A stretch of DNA of 64,000 nucleotides from Oscillospiraceae bacterium. GTDB taxonomy: Bacteria; Bacillota; Clostridia; Oscillospirales; SIG627. The stretch spans positions 1-64,000 of the forward strand of contig SVTV01000003.1 in the NCBI GenBank assembly GCA_015063605.1, in the 5' to 3' direction. The notes beneath the pieces were generated by a model, which did no database searches, was not told where the DNA came from, and saw only the letters and a program-made list of their open reading frames with translations. This document shows positions 51,955-61,786 of this stretch, in pieces. Within the stretch, counting starts at the first letter, position 1. Every line of letters starts with the position of its first letter. Made by a program: the position numbers and the translations under genes.

Positions 51955-53337
51955 ATGAGTTTGAAAAACATCGAAAAAAAAGAAAACAACACTGTAGTAC
52001 TTTCCGTAGCTATCGCAAAGGCGGATTTTGACGCTGAAGTAACAAAGGTATACAGAAAGAACGTATCCAAGATATCCGTTCCCGGATTCCGCAAGGGCAA
52101 GGCTCCCAAGTCCGTTATCGAAAGAATGTACGGCAAGGGCGTATTTTATGAAGAAGCTCTCGACGCTATACTTCCCGGCGCACTCAGAAGCGCAGTTGAA
52201 GAAGCAGGCATCGAATCTGTAGGCGAACCCTCCATAGATCTCGCTGACGAAGACGCTTTCGACAAGGAAGAGATCATCATCACCGCTACATACCCCGTAT
52301 TCCCCGCAGCTACACTTGAAAGCTACAAGGGTCTCGAGGCAGAAAAGATAGTAAGAACAGTTTCCGACGAAGAGGTTGAGAACGTTGTTTCCTCCGATCT
52401 TAAGAAGCACTCCAGAATAATCGAAGTAAGCGACCGTCCCGCAGCTATGGGCGACACAGTAAAGATCGATTACGAAGGCTCCGTTGACGGCGTAGCATTC
52501 GACGGCGGCAAGGCTGAAAACCATTCTCTCAAGCTCGGCAGCGGCAGCTTTATTCCCGGCTTCGAAGAGCAGATCGTAGGCCACAGCATTGACGAATCCT
52601 TCGACGTAAACGTTACATTCCCCGAAAAGTACCATGCGGAAGACCTTGCGGGCAAGGCAGCCGTATTTGCTTGTAAGCTCAACGCCATCGAATTCGAAGA
52701 GCTTCCCGCTCTCGACGATGAATTCGTAAAGGATATCAGCGAATTCGATACAGTTGATGAATACAAGGCTGACATCAAGGCAAATATAGAAAAGAGATAC
52801 GAAGAAAACAGCAAGATGGACGTTGAATCCAAGCTCGTTGAAAAGATCGTTTCCGGCATGACCTCCGATATTCCCCAGGCTATGTACGATAACGAAGTAA
52901 ATGCTCTCGCTGAGGAATACGCTTCCAACTTCGCACGTCAGGGTATCTCCTTTGACATGTATCTCAAGTACACAGGCATGACAGCTGAGCAGTTCAAGGA
53001 ACAGTTCAAGCCCCAGGCAGAGCGCAACGTAAAGGCACGCGTAGCTCTCAGAGCAGTTGCTTCTCTTGAAGGCATCACAGCTTCCGAGGACGAGATCAAG
53101 GAAAAGTACGAGGCTCTCGCAACACTTTACAAGACAACAGCCGAAGAACTCAAGGCATACGTTAACGAAAAGCTCGTTATCAACGACATCGTAAACGAAA
53201 AGGCTCTCAAGGTAGTTGTTGACAACGCTGTTATAACAGAAAAATCTTATGAGGATGCCGCAGCTGAGCACGCTCACGACCACGAGCATTGCGACGATGA
53301 AAACTGCGATTGCCATAAGGAAGGCGCAGACGAATAA
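51955..53337 (+). CDS. tig: trigger factor (ribosome-associated chaperone)
   Basis: 460 residues. N-terminal ribosome-binding domain with signature VPGFRKGKAPKSVIERMYG, a PPIase (FKBP-like) domain with GDTVKIDYEGSVDG and FIPGFEEQIVGH, and the helical C-terminal chaperone domain. The last 22 residues are His/Cys-rich (H439 to H454: HAHDHEHCDDENCDCH, nt 53269-53316), a possible metal site. Trigger factor meets nascent chains at the exit tunnel. GAAAGGA precedes ATG. First gene of tig-clpP-clpX. Confidence 0.97.
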   Translation: MSLKNIEKKENNTVVLSVAIAKADFDAEVTKVYRKNVSKISVPGFRKGKAPKSVIERMYGKGVFYEEALDAILPGALRSAVEEAGIESVGEPSIDLADEDAFDKEEIIITATYPVFPAATLESYKGLEAEKIVRTVSDEEVENVVSSDLKKHSRIIEVSDRPAAMGDTVKIDYEGSVDGVAFDGGKAENHSLKLGSGSFIPGFEEQIVGHSIDESFDVNVTFPEKYHAEDLAGKAAVFACKLNAIEFEELPALDDEFVKDISEFDTVDEYKADIKANIEKRYEENSKMDVESKLVEKIVSGMTSDIPQAMYDNEVNALAEEYASNFARQGISFDMYLKYTGMTAEQFKEQFKPQAERNVKARVALRAVASLEGITASEDEIKEKYEALATLYKTTAEELKAYVNEKLVINDIVNEKALKVVVDNAVITEKSYEDAAAEHAHDHEHCDDENCDCHKEGADE

Positions 53338-53400
53338 TTCTTTCGTGAGAAAATATTCTGCGGAAAAACTCATTTAACTTTATTATTATGAAAGGATATA

Positions 53401-53427
53401 CCGGAGATCTTTAATAAAGGTCTCCGG
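53401..53427 (+). promoter_or_regulatory. hairpin in front of clpP ribosome site
   Basis: CCGGAGATCTTT (53401-53412) pairs with AAAGGTCTCCGG (53416-53427) in a 12-bp stem (one G-T), loop AAT. The likely ribosome site GGGGA is at 53427-53431, overlapping or abutting the stem, so the hairpin could limit clpP translation or protect an mRNA end. Confidence 0.55.
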
Positions 53428-53438
53428 GGAATAAAAAT

Positions 53439-54023
53439 ATGGCATTGATCCCAACAGTCATAGAACAAACCGGAAAAAGCGAACGCGCTTACGATATATA
53501 CTCCCGTCTTCTTAACGACAGGATCATATTCCTTTCCGATGAAGTGAATGACCACACAGCTACTCTCGTAGTGGCACAGCTCTTATATCTCGAGGCACAG
53601 GACAGAGAAAAGGATATAAGCCTTTACATCAACAGTCCCGGCGGATCCATAAGCGCCGGAATGGCTATATATGACACAATGAAGTTCATTAAGTGCGACG
53701 TTTCTACCATATGCATAGGCATGGCGGCAAGCATGGGCGCATTCCTTCTGGCGGCAGGCACCAAGGGTAAGAGATTCGCTCTTCCCAACTCCGAGATAAT
53801 GATACATCAGCCCCTCGGCGGTATGCAGGGTCAGGCAAGCGATATCAAAATCCATGCGGATCACATAATCCGTATAAAGGATAAAATGAACCGTATCCTC
53901 TCCGAAATGACAGGTCAGCCTCTGGATATCATCACCAGAGATACGGACCGCGACAATTTCCTTACCTCTCAGCAGGCTATGGAATACGGCCTTATAGATA
54001 AAGTCATAGAGAAGAGACTTTAA
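53439..54023 (+). CDS. clpP: ATP-dependent Clp protease proteolytic subunit
   Basis: 194 residues, canonical length. Catalytic triad S98 (GMAASMGAF), H123 (IMIHQPLGG), D172 (TDRDNF), and SPGGS oxyanion region. Two heptameric rings form the degradation chamber, fed by ClpX or other Clp ATPases. Gene order tig-clpP-clpX is classic. Start chosen at the conserved [11 protein letters not shown]. Confidence 0.98.
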   Translation: MALIPTVIEQTGKSERAYDIYSRLLNDRIIFLSDEVNDHTATLVVAQLLYLEAQDREKDISLYINSPGGSISAGMAIYDTMKFIKCDVSTICIGMAASMGAFLLAAGTKGKRFALPNSEIMIHQPLGGMQGQASDIKIHADHIIRIKDKMNRILSEMTGQPLDIITRDTDRDNFLTSQQAMEYGLIDKVIEKRL

Positions 54024-54049
54024 GAGCTTTCGTTGAAAAACGAGCATAA

Positions 54050-54079
54050 CGGGGGTTGGCGCAAAAGCGGCAACCCCCG
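54050..54079 (+). promoter_or_regulatory. GC-rich hairpin between clpP and clpX
   Basis: CGGGGGTTG (54050-54058) and CAACCCCCG (54071-54079), a 9-bp perfect stem without T-run. It may separate or stabilise the clpP and clpX transcripts. The gap between the genes is 169 bp. Confidence 0.5.
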
Positions 54080-54192
54080 GCAAATAGAATACAGGATGCC
54101 GCTCCCTACATTCAAAGGCATCACGTTTAAAATCAAAAGCGGAGGAAACTTTACGCAGCTGCCCCGAAAAAGGCGTATGCGGATATTTATTT

Positions 54193-55542
54193 ATGGCAAA
54201 TCAAGGTACACGAAAGCACCCCTGCTGCTCCTTCTGCGGCAAGGATGCAAAATCAGTCAAAACTCTCATACCCGGTCCCGGCGAAGTATTCATATGCAAC
54301 AACTGTGTCGGCGTATGCCAGATGATAATGGATTCCATGGAAGAAAAGGAGACCACTACCTCTTCTCTTTCCTTCAAGAATCTGCCCAAGCCCAAGGAAA
54401 TAAAAGCAACGCTTGACGAATACGTAATAGGACAGGACAATGCAAAAAAGGCTCTTTCCGTTGCAGTATACAATCACTATAAGAGAATACTGAAAAAATC
54501 ATCCAAGACCGATGATGACGTTGAGCTTTCCAAGAGCAACGTTCTCCTTTTGGGACCTACGGGTGTAGGCAAGACATACCTTGCACAGACTCTGGCAAAA
54601 ACTCTCAAGGTTCCCTTTGCCATTGCCGACGCTACCACCCTTACAGAAGCGGGATACGTTGGCGAGGATGTTGAAAACATTCTTTTAAGACTTATTCAGG
54701 CTGCGGATTTCGATATCGAGCGTGCCGAAAAGGGCATTATATATATCGATGAAATAGACAAGATATCACGTAAATCCGAGAATCGTTCCATCACAAGAGA
54801 CGTTTCGGGAGAGGGCGTGCAGCAGGCTCTTCTGAAGATACTTGAGGGAACGGTAGCAAATGTTCCTCCTCAGGGCGGAAGAAAGCATCCCAATCAGGAA
54901 TTTATACAGATAAACACGGCAAACATACTTTTCATTTGCGGCGGTGCCTTTGACGGCATGGATAAGATAATAGAAACGAGACAGGGCAAGCAGCTCATCG
55001 GCTACGGAAACGCATCCGAGGAAGAAAAGAAAGCCGATCCCGCAAAGGACGTATGCACTCACGACCTTGTAAAATACGGTCTTATCCCCGAGCTTGTGGG
55101 AAGAATACCCGTAATAGTGTCCCTCGATCCTCTCGATGAGGACAGTATGGTACGCATACTCAAGGAGCCTAAAAATTCTCTCGTCCGTCAGTACAAGACT
55201 CTCCTTTCGATGGACAGCACCGAGCTTGATTTTACAGACGAGGCTCTCAGAGAGATAGCAAAAATGGCATCCGAAAGAAAGACGGGAGCACGAGGACTCC
55301 GTTCCATAATGGAAGAATTCATGCTCGACATAATGTACGATGCGCCCGATATGAAGGAGCTTTCGGGAATAGTCATAAATGCAGATACCGTAAGAGAAAA
55401 GAAGGCTCCCTCCTATATCTACGGAGAGAAAAAGTCCCTGCCTCCCAAGAAAGAAGCTCCCAAGAAAAAGCCCTCCTTCACGGATAACGGCGACGATCCC
55501 GCCGCTCTGATCGCTGAAGACGGCGGTAATTCCGTATTATGA
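54193..55542 (+). CDS. clpX: ATP-dependent Clp protease ATP-binding subunit ClpX
   Basis: 449 residues, slightly longer than usual owing to a Lys/Pro-rich C-terminus ([17 protein letters not shown]). N-terminal zinc domain CSFCG...CNNC binds adaptors; AAA+ core with Walker [16 protein letters not shown], Walker [11 protein letters not shown], the pore loop AGYVGED, and sensor 2 GARGLRS. Unfolds substrates and feeds ClpP. Downstream methyltransferase overlaps by 4 nt. Confidence 0.98.
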   Translation: MANQGTRKHPCCSFCGKDAKSVKTLIPGPGEVFICNNCVGVCQMIMDSMEEKETTTSSLSFKNLPKPKEIKATLDEYVIGQDNAKKALSVAVYNHYKRILKKSSKTDDDVELSKSNVLLLGPTGVGKTYLAQTLAKTLKVPFAIADATTLTEAGYVGEDVENILLRLIQAADFDIERAEKGIIYIDEIDKISRKSENRSITRDVSGEGVQQALLKILEGTVANVPPQGGRKHPNQEFIQINTANILFICGGAFDGMDKIIETRQGKQLIGYGNASEEEKKADPAKDVCTHDLVKYGLIPELVGRIPVIVSLDPLDEDSMVRILKEPKNSLVRQYKTLLSMDSTELDFTDEALREIAKMASERKTGARGLRSIMEEFMLDIMYDAPDMKELSGIVINADTVREKKAPSYIYGEKKSLPPKKEAPKKKPSFTDNGDDPAALIAEDGGNSVL

Positions 55543-56393
55543 AGAAATTATCGTTTTCCGCCCGCCTGCTCTTATGTATAAATGCGCTTTTCCCCAAAAG
55601 ACAGCACCCCTTCAATATGCAGAATGCAGGCAACAAAACATATGCCGAATGGCAGTTTGAAAAGGGATATGACACGATCGAGCTGTTCTGCGGCGGCTTT
55701 ACCACAGATGAAATGTTCAAGGGCAAGAAGGTCCTTGACATGGGTTGCGGCGCTGCGGGAAAAAGCCTTTACTACGTTACGTTGGGCGCAGAAAAGGTAA
55801 CGGGTGCGGAAATAGTCTCCCATTATAAGGCGGAGGCTGAGGCATTGGCTTGTGCCAAGGGACTTTCCGACAGATTCGAATTCGTCCTCGGAAGCGCTTT
55901 ACAGCTTCCCTTTCCGGATAAGAGCTTTGATACCATAATAATGAACGATTTTATGGAGCACATCTCCGATCCGGAAGCCGCGTTGAAGGAAGCAATGCGG
56001 CTTCTTGACGATAAAGGCAGGATATATATAAACTTTTCCCCCTATTATCATCCCTTCGGAGCACATCTCTGGGATGCGATATACATTCCGTGGGTGCACT
56101 CCCTGTTCTCCGAAAAGACGATGATCGAAGCCTATAAATATAAGATCAAGGATCTGCCCGACAGACTTGAAAGAGAATCATTAAGGATAACCAAGGATGA
56201 AAACGGTAACGAATCCTTGGGATACCTAAACAAAATGACCATAAAGCGTTACTACTCCATACTTGACAAAATGGGCATAAAGCCCGTCTACTTGAAAGAA
56301 GTACCGCTGAGAAGCATATTCACGCCTCTTGCAAAAACAAAGCTCTTCAAGGAGCAATTCGTTAAAATGGTAGTTACCGTTATAGAAAAATAA
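55539..56393 (+). CDS. class I SAM-dependent methyltransferase
   Basis: 284 residues. SAM motif [17 protein letters not shown] (GxGxxG-like), acidic VTGAEI, motif [15 protein letters not shown] and motif [15 protein letters not shown]. Methyltransferase_11 type; acceptor unknown. ATG overlaps the clpX stop (ATGA), suggesting coupling. N-terminal 40 residues ([18 protein letters not shown]) look like a helical extension. Not a standard neighbour of clpX. Confidence 0.87.
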   Translation: MKKLSFSARLLLCINALFPKRQHPFNMQNAGNKTYAEWQFEKGYDTIELFCGGFTTDEMFKGKKVLDMGCGAAGKSLYYVTLGAEKVTGAEIVSHYKAEAEALACAKGLSDRFEFVLGSALQLPFPDKSFDTIIMNDFMEHISDPEAALKEAMRLLDDKGRIYINFSPYYHPFGAHLWDAIYIPWVHSLFSEKTMIEAYKYKIKDLPDRLERESLRITKDENGNESLGYLNKMTIKRYYSILDKMGIKPVYLKEVPLRSIFTPLAKTKLFKEQFVKMVVTVIEK

Positions 56394-56414
56394 CAAAAAA
56401 GGAGACGGTTCGGT

Positions 56415-57245
56415 ATGAGTAAAGCCGATCTTATTTTCATCGACAATTGTAAAAACATACTCGAAAACGGCGTTTGGGACACGGAATATGATGTCCGCCC
56501 CAGATGGGAGGACGGAGAAAAGGCACACACTGTTAAGCTTTTCGGATTAACGAACCGCTATGACCTGAGAGAAGAATTTCCCATTCTCACTCTCAGAAGA
56601 ACTGCCATGCGCTCCGCTCTCGATGAGCTTCTTTGGATATGGCAGAAAAAATCCAACAACATAAAGGATCTGGGAAGCCACATATGGGATCAGTGGGCTG
56701 ATGAAAACGGCTCCATCGGCAAGGCTTACGGATATCAGCTGGGAATAAAGCATAAATACAGAGAGGGTATGTTCGATCAGGTGGACAGGGTTCTTTACGA
56801 TCTTAAAAATCATCCCGAGAGCCGCCGTATAATCACAAATATTTACAATCATGCAGATCTTTCTGAAATGAATCTTTACCCCTGCGCTTACAGCGTAACC
56901 TTCAATGTGTCGGGCAATGTACTCAATGCAGTCCTCAATCAGCGTAGTCAGGATATGCTCGTGGCAAACAATTGGAACGTATGTCAGTATGCTCTCCTTG
57001 TACATATGATGGCACAGGTATCGGGACTTATCCCCGGAACTCTTCTCCACGTTATTGCCGATGCCCACATATACGACAGACACGTGCCTCTCGTTAAGGA
57101 GCTTATAAAGAAAACTCCTTTTGATGCTCCCGCACTTCTTAAGGATACGTCGGTAACAGACTTTTACTCATTCACCAAAGACAGCTTTGCATTGGAGGAT
57201 TACAATTACCATCCCTTCGACGTAAAGATACCCGTAGCGGAATAA
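56415..57245 (+). CDS. thyA: thymidylate synthase
   Basis: 276 residues. Catalytic Cys in NLYPCAYSV, RRIITNIYNHAD (phosphate Arg pair), LNQRSQDMLVANNWN and HIYDRHV (nucleotide contact). ThyA methylates dUMP using methylene-tetrahydrofolate, yielding dihydrofolate that the next gene product recycles. In place of the common PCH the sequence has PCA, a variant seen in Gram-positive ThyA. AAAAGGAGACGG precedes ATG. Confidence 0.96.
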   Translation: MSKADLIFIDNCKNILENGVWDTEYDVRPRWEDGEKAHTVKLFGLTNRYDLREEFPILTLRRTAMRSALDELLWIWQKKSNNIKDLGSHIWDQWADENGSIGKAYGYQLGIKHKYREGMFDQVDRVLYDLKNHPESRRIITNIYNHADLSEMNLYPCAYSVTFNVSGNVLNAVLNQRSQDMLVANNWNVCQYALLVHMMAQVSGLIPGTLLHVIADAHIYDRHVPLVKELIKKTPFDAPALLKDTSVTDFYSFTKDSFALEDYNYHPFDVKIPVAE

Positions 57246-57269
57246 TTTTTCGGAAAGGATGATCCCGTC

Positions 57270-57770
57270 ATGAACATGATAGCGGCAATGGATCTAAAAA
57301 ACGGAATAGGAAAAGAAGGCGGTCTTCTTTGTCATATTCCGTCGGATCTTAAGTATTTCAAGGAAAAAACATTGGGAAAGACAGTCATAATGGGAAGAAA
57401 AACTCTCCTTTCCCTTCCCCGCTCCGCTCCCCTTGCGGGCAGACGGAATATAATTCTCACAAAAACCTTGGAAAAGATCGAAGAAACGAGCAAAAATGCC
57501 ACCGCTGAGATATGCAGTGACGAAAGCATGCTTGATGAGCTTCTCACGGATGAAGAAAAGCGCGATGCTTTCATCATCGGCGGTGCTGCGATTTATTCGC
57601 TTCTTATTGACAAAGCGGATAAGCTTTATATAACCCACATCCTGTCGGATCTGGGTGCCGATGTATTCTTCCCCGAAATTTCCGAAAAAGAATGGAAAGA
57701 AACGGAAAGAAGCGAAACGATCATTGAAAACGGAATAAGCTTTTACTTTTCCGTATACGAAAGAATCTGA
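57270..57770 (+). CDS. folA: dihydrofolate reductase
   Basis: 166 residues. MIAAMDLKNGIGKEGGLLCHIPSDLKYF matches the substrate and M20 loop with acidic D25-type residue in PSDL, TVIMGRKTLLSLP (NADPH motif) and AFIIGGAAIYSLL. Reduces dihydrofolate with NADPH. It follows thyA by 24 bp, the usual pairing. Confidence 0.96.
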   Translation: MNMIAAMDLKNGIGKEGGLLCHIPSDLKYFKEKTLGKTVIMGRKTLLSLPRSAPLAGRRNIILTKTLEKIEETSKNATAEICSDESMLDELLTDEEKRDAFIIGGAAIYSLLIDKADKLYITHILSDLGADVFFPEISEKEWKETERSETIIENGISFYFSVYERI

Positions 57771-57827
57771 CCCACACCATATACTTTAATTATTTATCAC
57801 GCGGTCTTCCGCAGAAGGGATATTATT

Positions 57828-59312
57828 ATGAAACTCGGCTTCTCAAACGAAAAATACGTGGAACTTCAATCGGAAAAGATACTTGAAAGGATCAATCTTT
57901 TCGACAACAAGCTTTATCTCGAATTCGGCGGAAAGCTCTTCGACGATCTCCATGCATCGAGAGTACTTCCCGGCTTTGAGCCCGATGCAAAAGTAAAGCT
58001 CCTTCAGAAGCTTAAGGATAAAGCCGAAATAATCGTTATTATAAATGCGGCTGATATAGAAAGAAAGAAGATGAGAGCCGACTACGGCATTACATACGAT
58101 ATGGACGTTCTGCGTCTTATCGACAATCTCCGCGGAATGGATATCTATGTAAGCTCCATAGTTATAAGCCAGTACTCCGGTCAGCCCTCTGCCGATATAT
58201 TCTATAAAAAGCTTACCATGCGCGGCGAGAAGGTATACTATTTCAACAATGTAAAGGGATATCCCAACGATGTTGATACCATAGTAAGTGATGAAGGCTA
58301 CGGAGCAAATCCTTTCATCGAGACCACCCGACCTCTCGTTGTAGTTACCGCACCCGGTCCCGGAAGCGGAAAGCTTGCCGCCTGCCTTTCTCAGCTTTAC
58401 CATGAGCATAAGAGAAACGTAAAGGCAGGATATGCAAAGTTCGAGACCTTCCCCATCTGGAATCTTCCCTTGAAGCATCCCGTAAACCTTGCTTACGAAG
58501 CCGCTACAGCCGATCTTAAGGATGTCAATATAATCGATCCTTATCATCTTGATGCATATGCGGTAACAACCGTCAACTATAACAGAGACGTGGAAGCCTT
58601 CCCCCTTGTAAAGAGGATACTTTCCAAGATCACCGGTCAGGACGATCTTTACAAGTCTCCCACAGATATGGGAGTAAATATGGCAGGCTACAGCATCACA
58701 GATGATGAAGCGGTAAGAAATGCCGCAAAGCAGGAGATAGTACGCCGTTGGTACAAGGCATGCTGTGATTATAAAAACGGTATAGGCGATATCCAGACAG
58801 CCCACAGAATAGAAGGACTTATGAGAGAAGTGGGCATAACCATAGAAGACAGACCCGTTGTAAAAGCGGCAAAGGAAAAGCAGGCATTAAGAGGTGTTCC
58901 CGCTTTGGCTATAGAAATGCCCGACGGCAAGATAGTCACTGGACGCCACGGCGATAACATAAGCGCCGCCGCAGCCGCTATCATTAATGCACTGAAGCAC
59001 CTTTCCGAAATAAAGGATTCCATCCATCTGATCTCTCCCATGGTGCTTGAGCCTATAATGAAGATGAAGTCAACGGTGCTCAGCTCTTCGGGCAATAAGC
59101 TGAACCTTGAGGAATCTCTCATAGCGCTCAGCATGTGTGCGGCGACCAACCCCATGGTATCGGCAGTTCTCACAAGACTTTCCGATCTCAAGGGTCTTGA
59201 GGCTCATTCCACCGTTATGCTTTCTCCCGCAGATGAAGCGGTATTCCGCAACTTAGGTATAAACGTAACGTGTGAACCGGAATTCGAATCAAAGAATCTT
59301 TACATAAGATAA
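57828..59312 (+). CDS. DUF1846 family protein
   Basis: 494 residues, the usual family size. GFSNEKYVELQSEKILER at the N-terminus, VVTAPGPGSGKLAACLSQLYHEH (a P-loop-like GPGSGK) and IDPYHLDAYAVTTVNYNRD are family hallmarks. Structures in the family exist, but function is unproven. Cytoplasmic, housekeeping in many Bacillota. GAAGGGATATT precedes ATG. It is probably part of the thyA-folA neighbourhood by position only. Confidence 0.9.
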   Translation: MKLGFSNEKYVELQSEKILERINLFDNKLYLEFGGKLFDDLHASRVLPGFEPDAKVKLLQKLKDKAEIIVIINAADIERKKMRADYGITYDMDVLRLIDNLRGMDIYVSSIVISQYSGQPSADIFYKKLTMRGEKVYYFNNVKGYPNDVDTIVSDEGYGANPFIETTRPLVVVTAPGPGSGKLAACLSQLYHEHKRNVKAGYAKFETFPIWNLPLKHPVNLAYEAATADLKDVNIIDPYHLDAYAVTTVNYNRDVEAFPLVKRILSKITGQDDLYKSPTDMGVNMAGYSITDDEAVRNAAKQEIVRRWYKACCDYKNGIGDIQTAHRIEGLMREVGITIEDRPVVKAAKEKQALRGVPALAIEMPDGKIVTGRHGDNISAAAAAIINALKHLSEIKDSIHLISPMVLEPIMKMKSTVLSSSGNKLNLEESLIALSMCAATNPMVSAVLTRLSDLKGLEAHSTVMLSPADEAVFRNLGINVTCEPEFESKNLYIR

Positions 59313-59375
59313 CATTTTTATATAAAATAAAAATACTGCAGTTAAGATCGTAATACTCAAGGAGGATAATTTCAT

Positions 59376-60134
59376 ATGGCACGCACTATCAGATATATGA
59401 CCTTCAATATTCAGCACGGATATGACCACTTAAGAAAAGACGGAATACGATTATCAACAATGGCGGACATCATAAAAAGATTTTCACCCGATATAGTATC
59501 TCTCAATGAAGTAAGAGGCGGAAAAGAGCTTGAGTATGATGAAAACGCTCTTTACGACAATACTCTTTACTTTGAGCAGACATCGTATCTTGCACGTCTT
59601 TGCGGATATGAGCATTGCTTCTTCGGAAGATCCATATATATAAATGACGGCGAATACGGAAATGCTCTTCTTTCCCGATTCCCAATCGACAAAGCCGATG
59701 TGTTTCCCGTACCCGATACATATAAGACTCCGGATAAGCATTACGAATCGAGAACAATACTGCGTGCATCCTTCTCCTATCCCGAAAGCTTCGATGTGTT
59801 TATCAGCCATTTCGGCGTAAACACCACCGAGGAGAGAGAAAAGGCGGTCAAGCTCATGCTCTCGCTTACAAGCGAAAGCAAAAAGCCCTGCATTATTTCG
59901 GGCGACTTCAACGATACACCCGATGCGGAGTGCCTGAAGCCCCTCTACGAAAGCTTCAATGACACTTTGGAAATGTGCGGCGAAAAGTACGCTCCCTCCT
60001 TCATATCCACATCTCCCGACCGCAGAATAGATTACATATTCATAAGCCGTGATCTGGGATGCGAAAGTGCCTCGGTTCCCGCCGACGCTGTAGGCTCCGA
60101 CCATCTACCCGTTGTAGCTGATATAAAATTTTGA
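59376..60134 (+). CDS. endonuclease/exonuclease/phosphatase (EEP) family protein
   Basis: 252 residues. YMTFNIQHGYDH, IVSLNEVRGG, FISHFGVNTT, IISGDFNDTPD, and SDHLPVVADIKF are the EEP motifs. No signal peptide. AAGGAGG precedes ATG. Relative of the protein at 26217 but clearly distinct. Phosphodiester substrate unknown. Confidence 0.88.
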   Translation: MARTIRYMTFNIQHGYDHLRKDGIRLSTMADIIKRFSPDIVSLNEVRGGKELEYDENALYDNTLYFEQTSYLARLCGYEHCFFGRSIYINDGEYGNALLSRFPIDKADVFPVPDTYKTPDKHYESRTILRASFSYPESFDVFISHFGVNTTEEREKAVKLMLSLTSESKKPCIISGDFNDTPDAECLKPLYESFNDTLEMCGEKYAPSFISTSPDRRIDYIFISRDLGCESASVPADAVGSDHLPVVADIKF

Positions 60135-60174
60135 AAATACCGAAATCGTATAAAAATGAAAGGACTCACTCAAA

Positions 60175-60681
60175 ATGAGCGAAAATTCCCCGAAGCAAAG
60201 ATGCTCCAAGGAAAATTATTACCTTGATATAGCTCAGACGGTTGCCAAGAGAAGCACCTGTCTCAGAAGACATTACGGCGCAATAATAGTTAAAAACGAT
60301 ATAATAATCTCCACGGGCTACAACGGAGCTCCGAGAGGAAGACAGAATTGCTGTGATCTCAATTACTGCATGAGAGAAAAGATGAATATCCCCCGCGGAG
60401 AAAGATATGAGCTTTGCCGCTCGGTACACGCCGAAGCGAATGCAATCATTGCGGCAAAGCGTGATGAGATGCTCGATTCCACACTTTACCTCGTTTGCCT
60501 CGACGGTGCCACCGATGAAGTTGTAGGCGGTGTTTCAAGCTGTCAGATGTGCAAGCGTCTCGTGATAAACGCAGGCATAACGAGAGTTATAATACGCCGT
60601 GACGCATTGAGATACGATGTGGTCGATGTAAATGATTGGATAGAAAACGATGACAGCCTTTCCGGCGTATTCGGTTACTGA
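60175..60681 (+). CDS. deoxycytidylate deaminase family protein
   Basis: 168 residues. Zinc site H85-A-E87 (VHAEANAI) and C123-x2-C126 (SSCQMCKR), with a longer insert (CCDLNYCMREKMN) typical of dCMP deaminases of the ComEB type. Converts dCMP to dUMP, the substrate for ThyA encoded 3 kb upstream. AAAGGA precedes ATG. Competence gene name comEB is possible, but dCMP deaminase role is the safer call. Confidence 0.9.
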   Translation: MSENSPKQRCSKENYYLDIAQTVAKRSTCLRRHYGAIIVKNDIIISTGYNGAPRGRQNCCDLNYCMREKMNIPRGERYELCRSVHAEANAIIAAKRDEMLDSTLYLVCLDGATDEVVGGVSSCQMCKRLVINAGITRVIIRRDALRYDVVDVNDWIENDDSLSGVFGY

Positions 60682-60684
60682 TAT

Positions 60685-61314
60685 ATGAAAAAAAGCTTTT
60701 ATAGAATTTCTGCTCTTCTGCTCATCACATGTATATTGACATCCTTCATTTTTTCATGCGATGATACGGAAAAATTAAAATACACAAACGGAGTATTTGT
60801 TGACTCTTCAACGGATTCGGAATACGTTGCCTGCTCCTCCGCCATAATCGCCGCATCAATAGGCGAGAAAAAGGCAAAAATGGGAAGTACGTATTACTAT
60901 ACCGTGCCGGGATATGACGACGGTGAATTTCTCACCCAAAGCTTTGAGAGCGGATATGAGGTCATAAGAAAGAAGGATGTACACGAGCCTTCTCTTTCCG
61001 AGCTTAACGTTACAAAAATAGCCGTTTGCCGTATTTCGGACAAAAAGGTATTTGCGGAGTCGCAGACAGAGGACAAGGAGCTTATATCCCAAATGATCGA
61101 AGCGGTCACTACTCCCTTATCCGAGGATGAAGACAAGCTTCCTCCCGCAAATCCGGTATTGACAAGAGAATTGAGGATCTTTTCCGATAATTACCCTTAC
61201 ATCTGCTACAGGATATCCTACCTTGAGGACACAAGAGGACAGGGCTATCTTTACGACAGATCTACGGGCATATGCAGAAATGTAGGAAGCATTCTCATCG
61301 GAAAGCTTCTCTGA
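60685..61314 (+). CDS. small lipoprotein of unknown function
   Basis: 209 residues. Lipoprotein signal with lipobox FIFSC (C25). The mature part begins with DDTEKLKYTNGVFVDSSTDSEYVACSS and has predicted beta strands. I do not recognise a family. Starts 3 bp after the deaminase stop, so probably cotranscribed. Membrane-anchored on the outside. Confidence 0.83.
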   Translation: MKKSFYRISALLLITCILTSFIFSCDDTEKLKYTNGVFVDSSTDSEYVACSSAIIAASIGEKKAKMGSTYYYTVPGYDDGEFLTQSFESGYEVIRKKDVHEPSLSELNVTKIAVCRISDKKVFAESQTEDKELISQMIEAVTTPLSEDEDKLPPANPVLTRELRIFSDNYPYICYRISYLEDTRGQGYLYDRSTGICRNVGSILIGKLL

Positions 61315-61333
61315 AACAAAATTAAAAGAAAAA

Positions 61334-61786
61334 ATGAAAATATTATTTATATGCACGGGAAACACCTGCCGCAGTCCCATGGCGCAAGCAGCCGCAGAGG
61401 TATACGCATCGAAAAAGAATTTGACTGCATCCTTTGATTCCGCAGGAGTTGCCGTTTCTCCCTCTTCTCAATTTGTAAACCCCAATTCCGCAAAAGCTCT
61501 TTTCAATGCTTACGGCATTAGATTTTCCCATAAACCCCAACAGCTTACACGGGATCTTTCGGAAAAGTTTGATATTATCGTTGCCATGAATGATGATATA
61601 GCTGCCTTTGCACGGAATGTTATCGGTATAGATGAAAAAAAGCTTATCGTAATGTCGAAGCGCATACCCGACCCCTTCGGGTATTCTCAGGAGATATACA
61701 ATGAATGTCTCAAGGAAATCGCCAATGGTGTTACCGAGCTTATCGACAGTGTCATTTCCGAAGAAGACCGTGAGGAAGTAAAGTGA
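61334..61786 (+). CDS. low-molecular-weight protein-tyrosine phosphatase
   Basis: 150 residues. Active-site C7-x5-R13 in FICTGNTCRSPMA and the general acid Asp in RIPDPFG. The family dephosphorylates protein tyrosine or arginine (YwlE) in Bacillota. It overlaps rimI by 4 nt. No cognate kinase gene is in the window. Confidence 0.92.
   Translation: MKILFICTGNTCRSPMAQAAAEVYASKKNLTASFDSAGVAVSPSSQFVNPNSAKALFNAYGIRFSHKPQQLTRDLSEKFDIIVAMNDDIAAFARNVIGIDEKKLIVMSKRIPDPFGYSQEIYNECLKEIANGVTELIDSVISEEDREEVK

Noticed and set aside
51886-53373. Minus-strand open frame of 495 codons opposite tig
   Set aside because: Shadow of tig codon bias; composition (Cys, Val, Phe-rich) is unlike a real protein and it would oppose the tig promoter.
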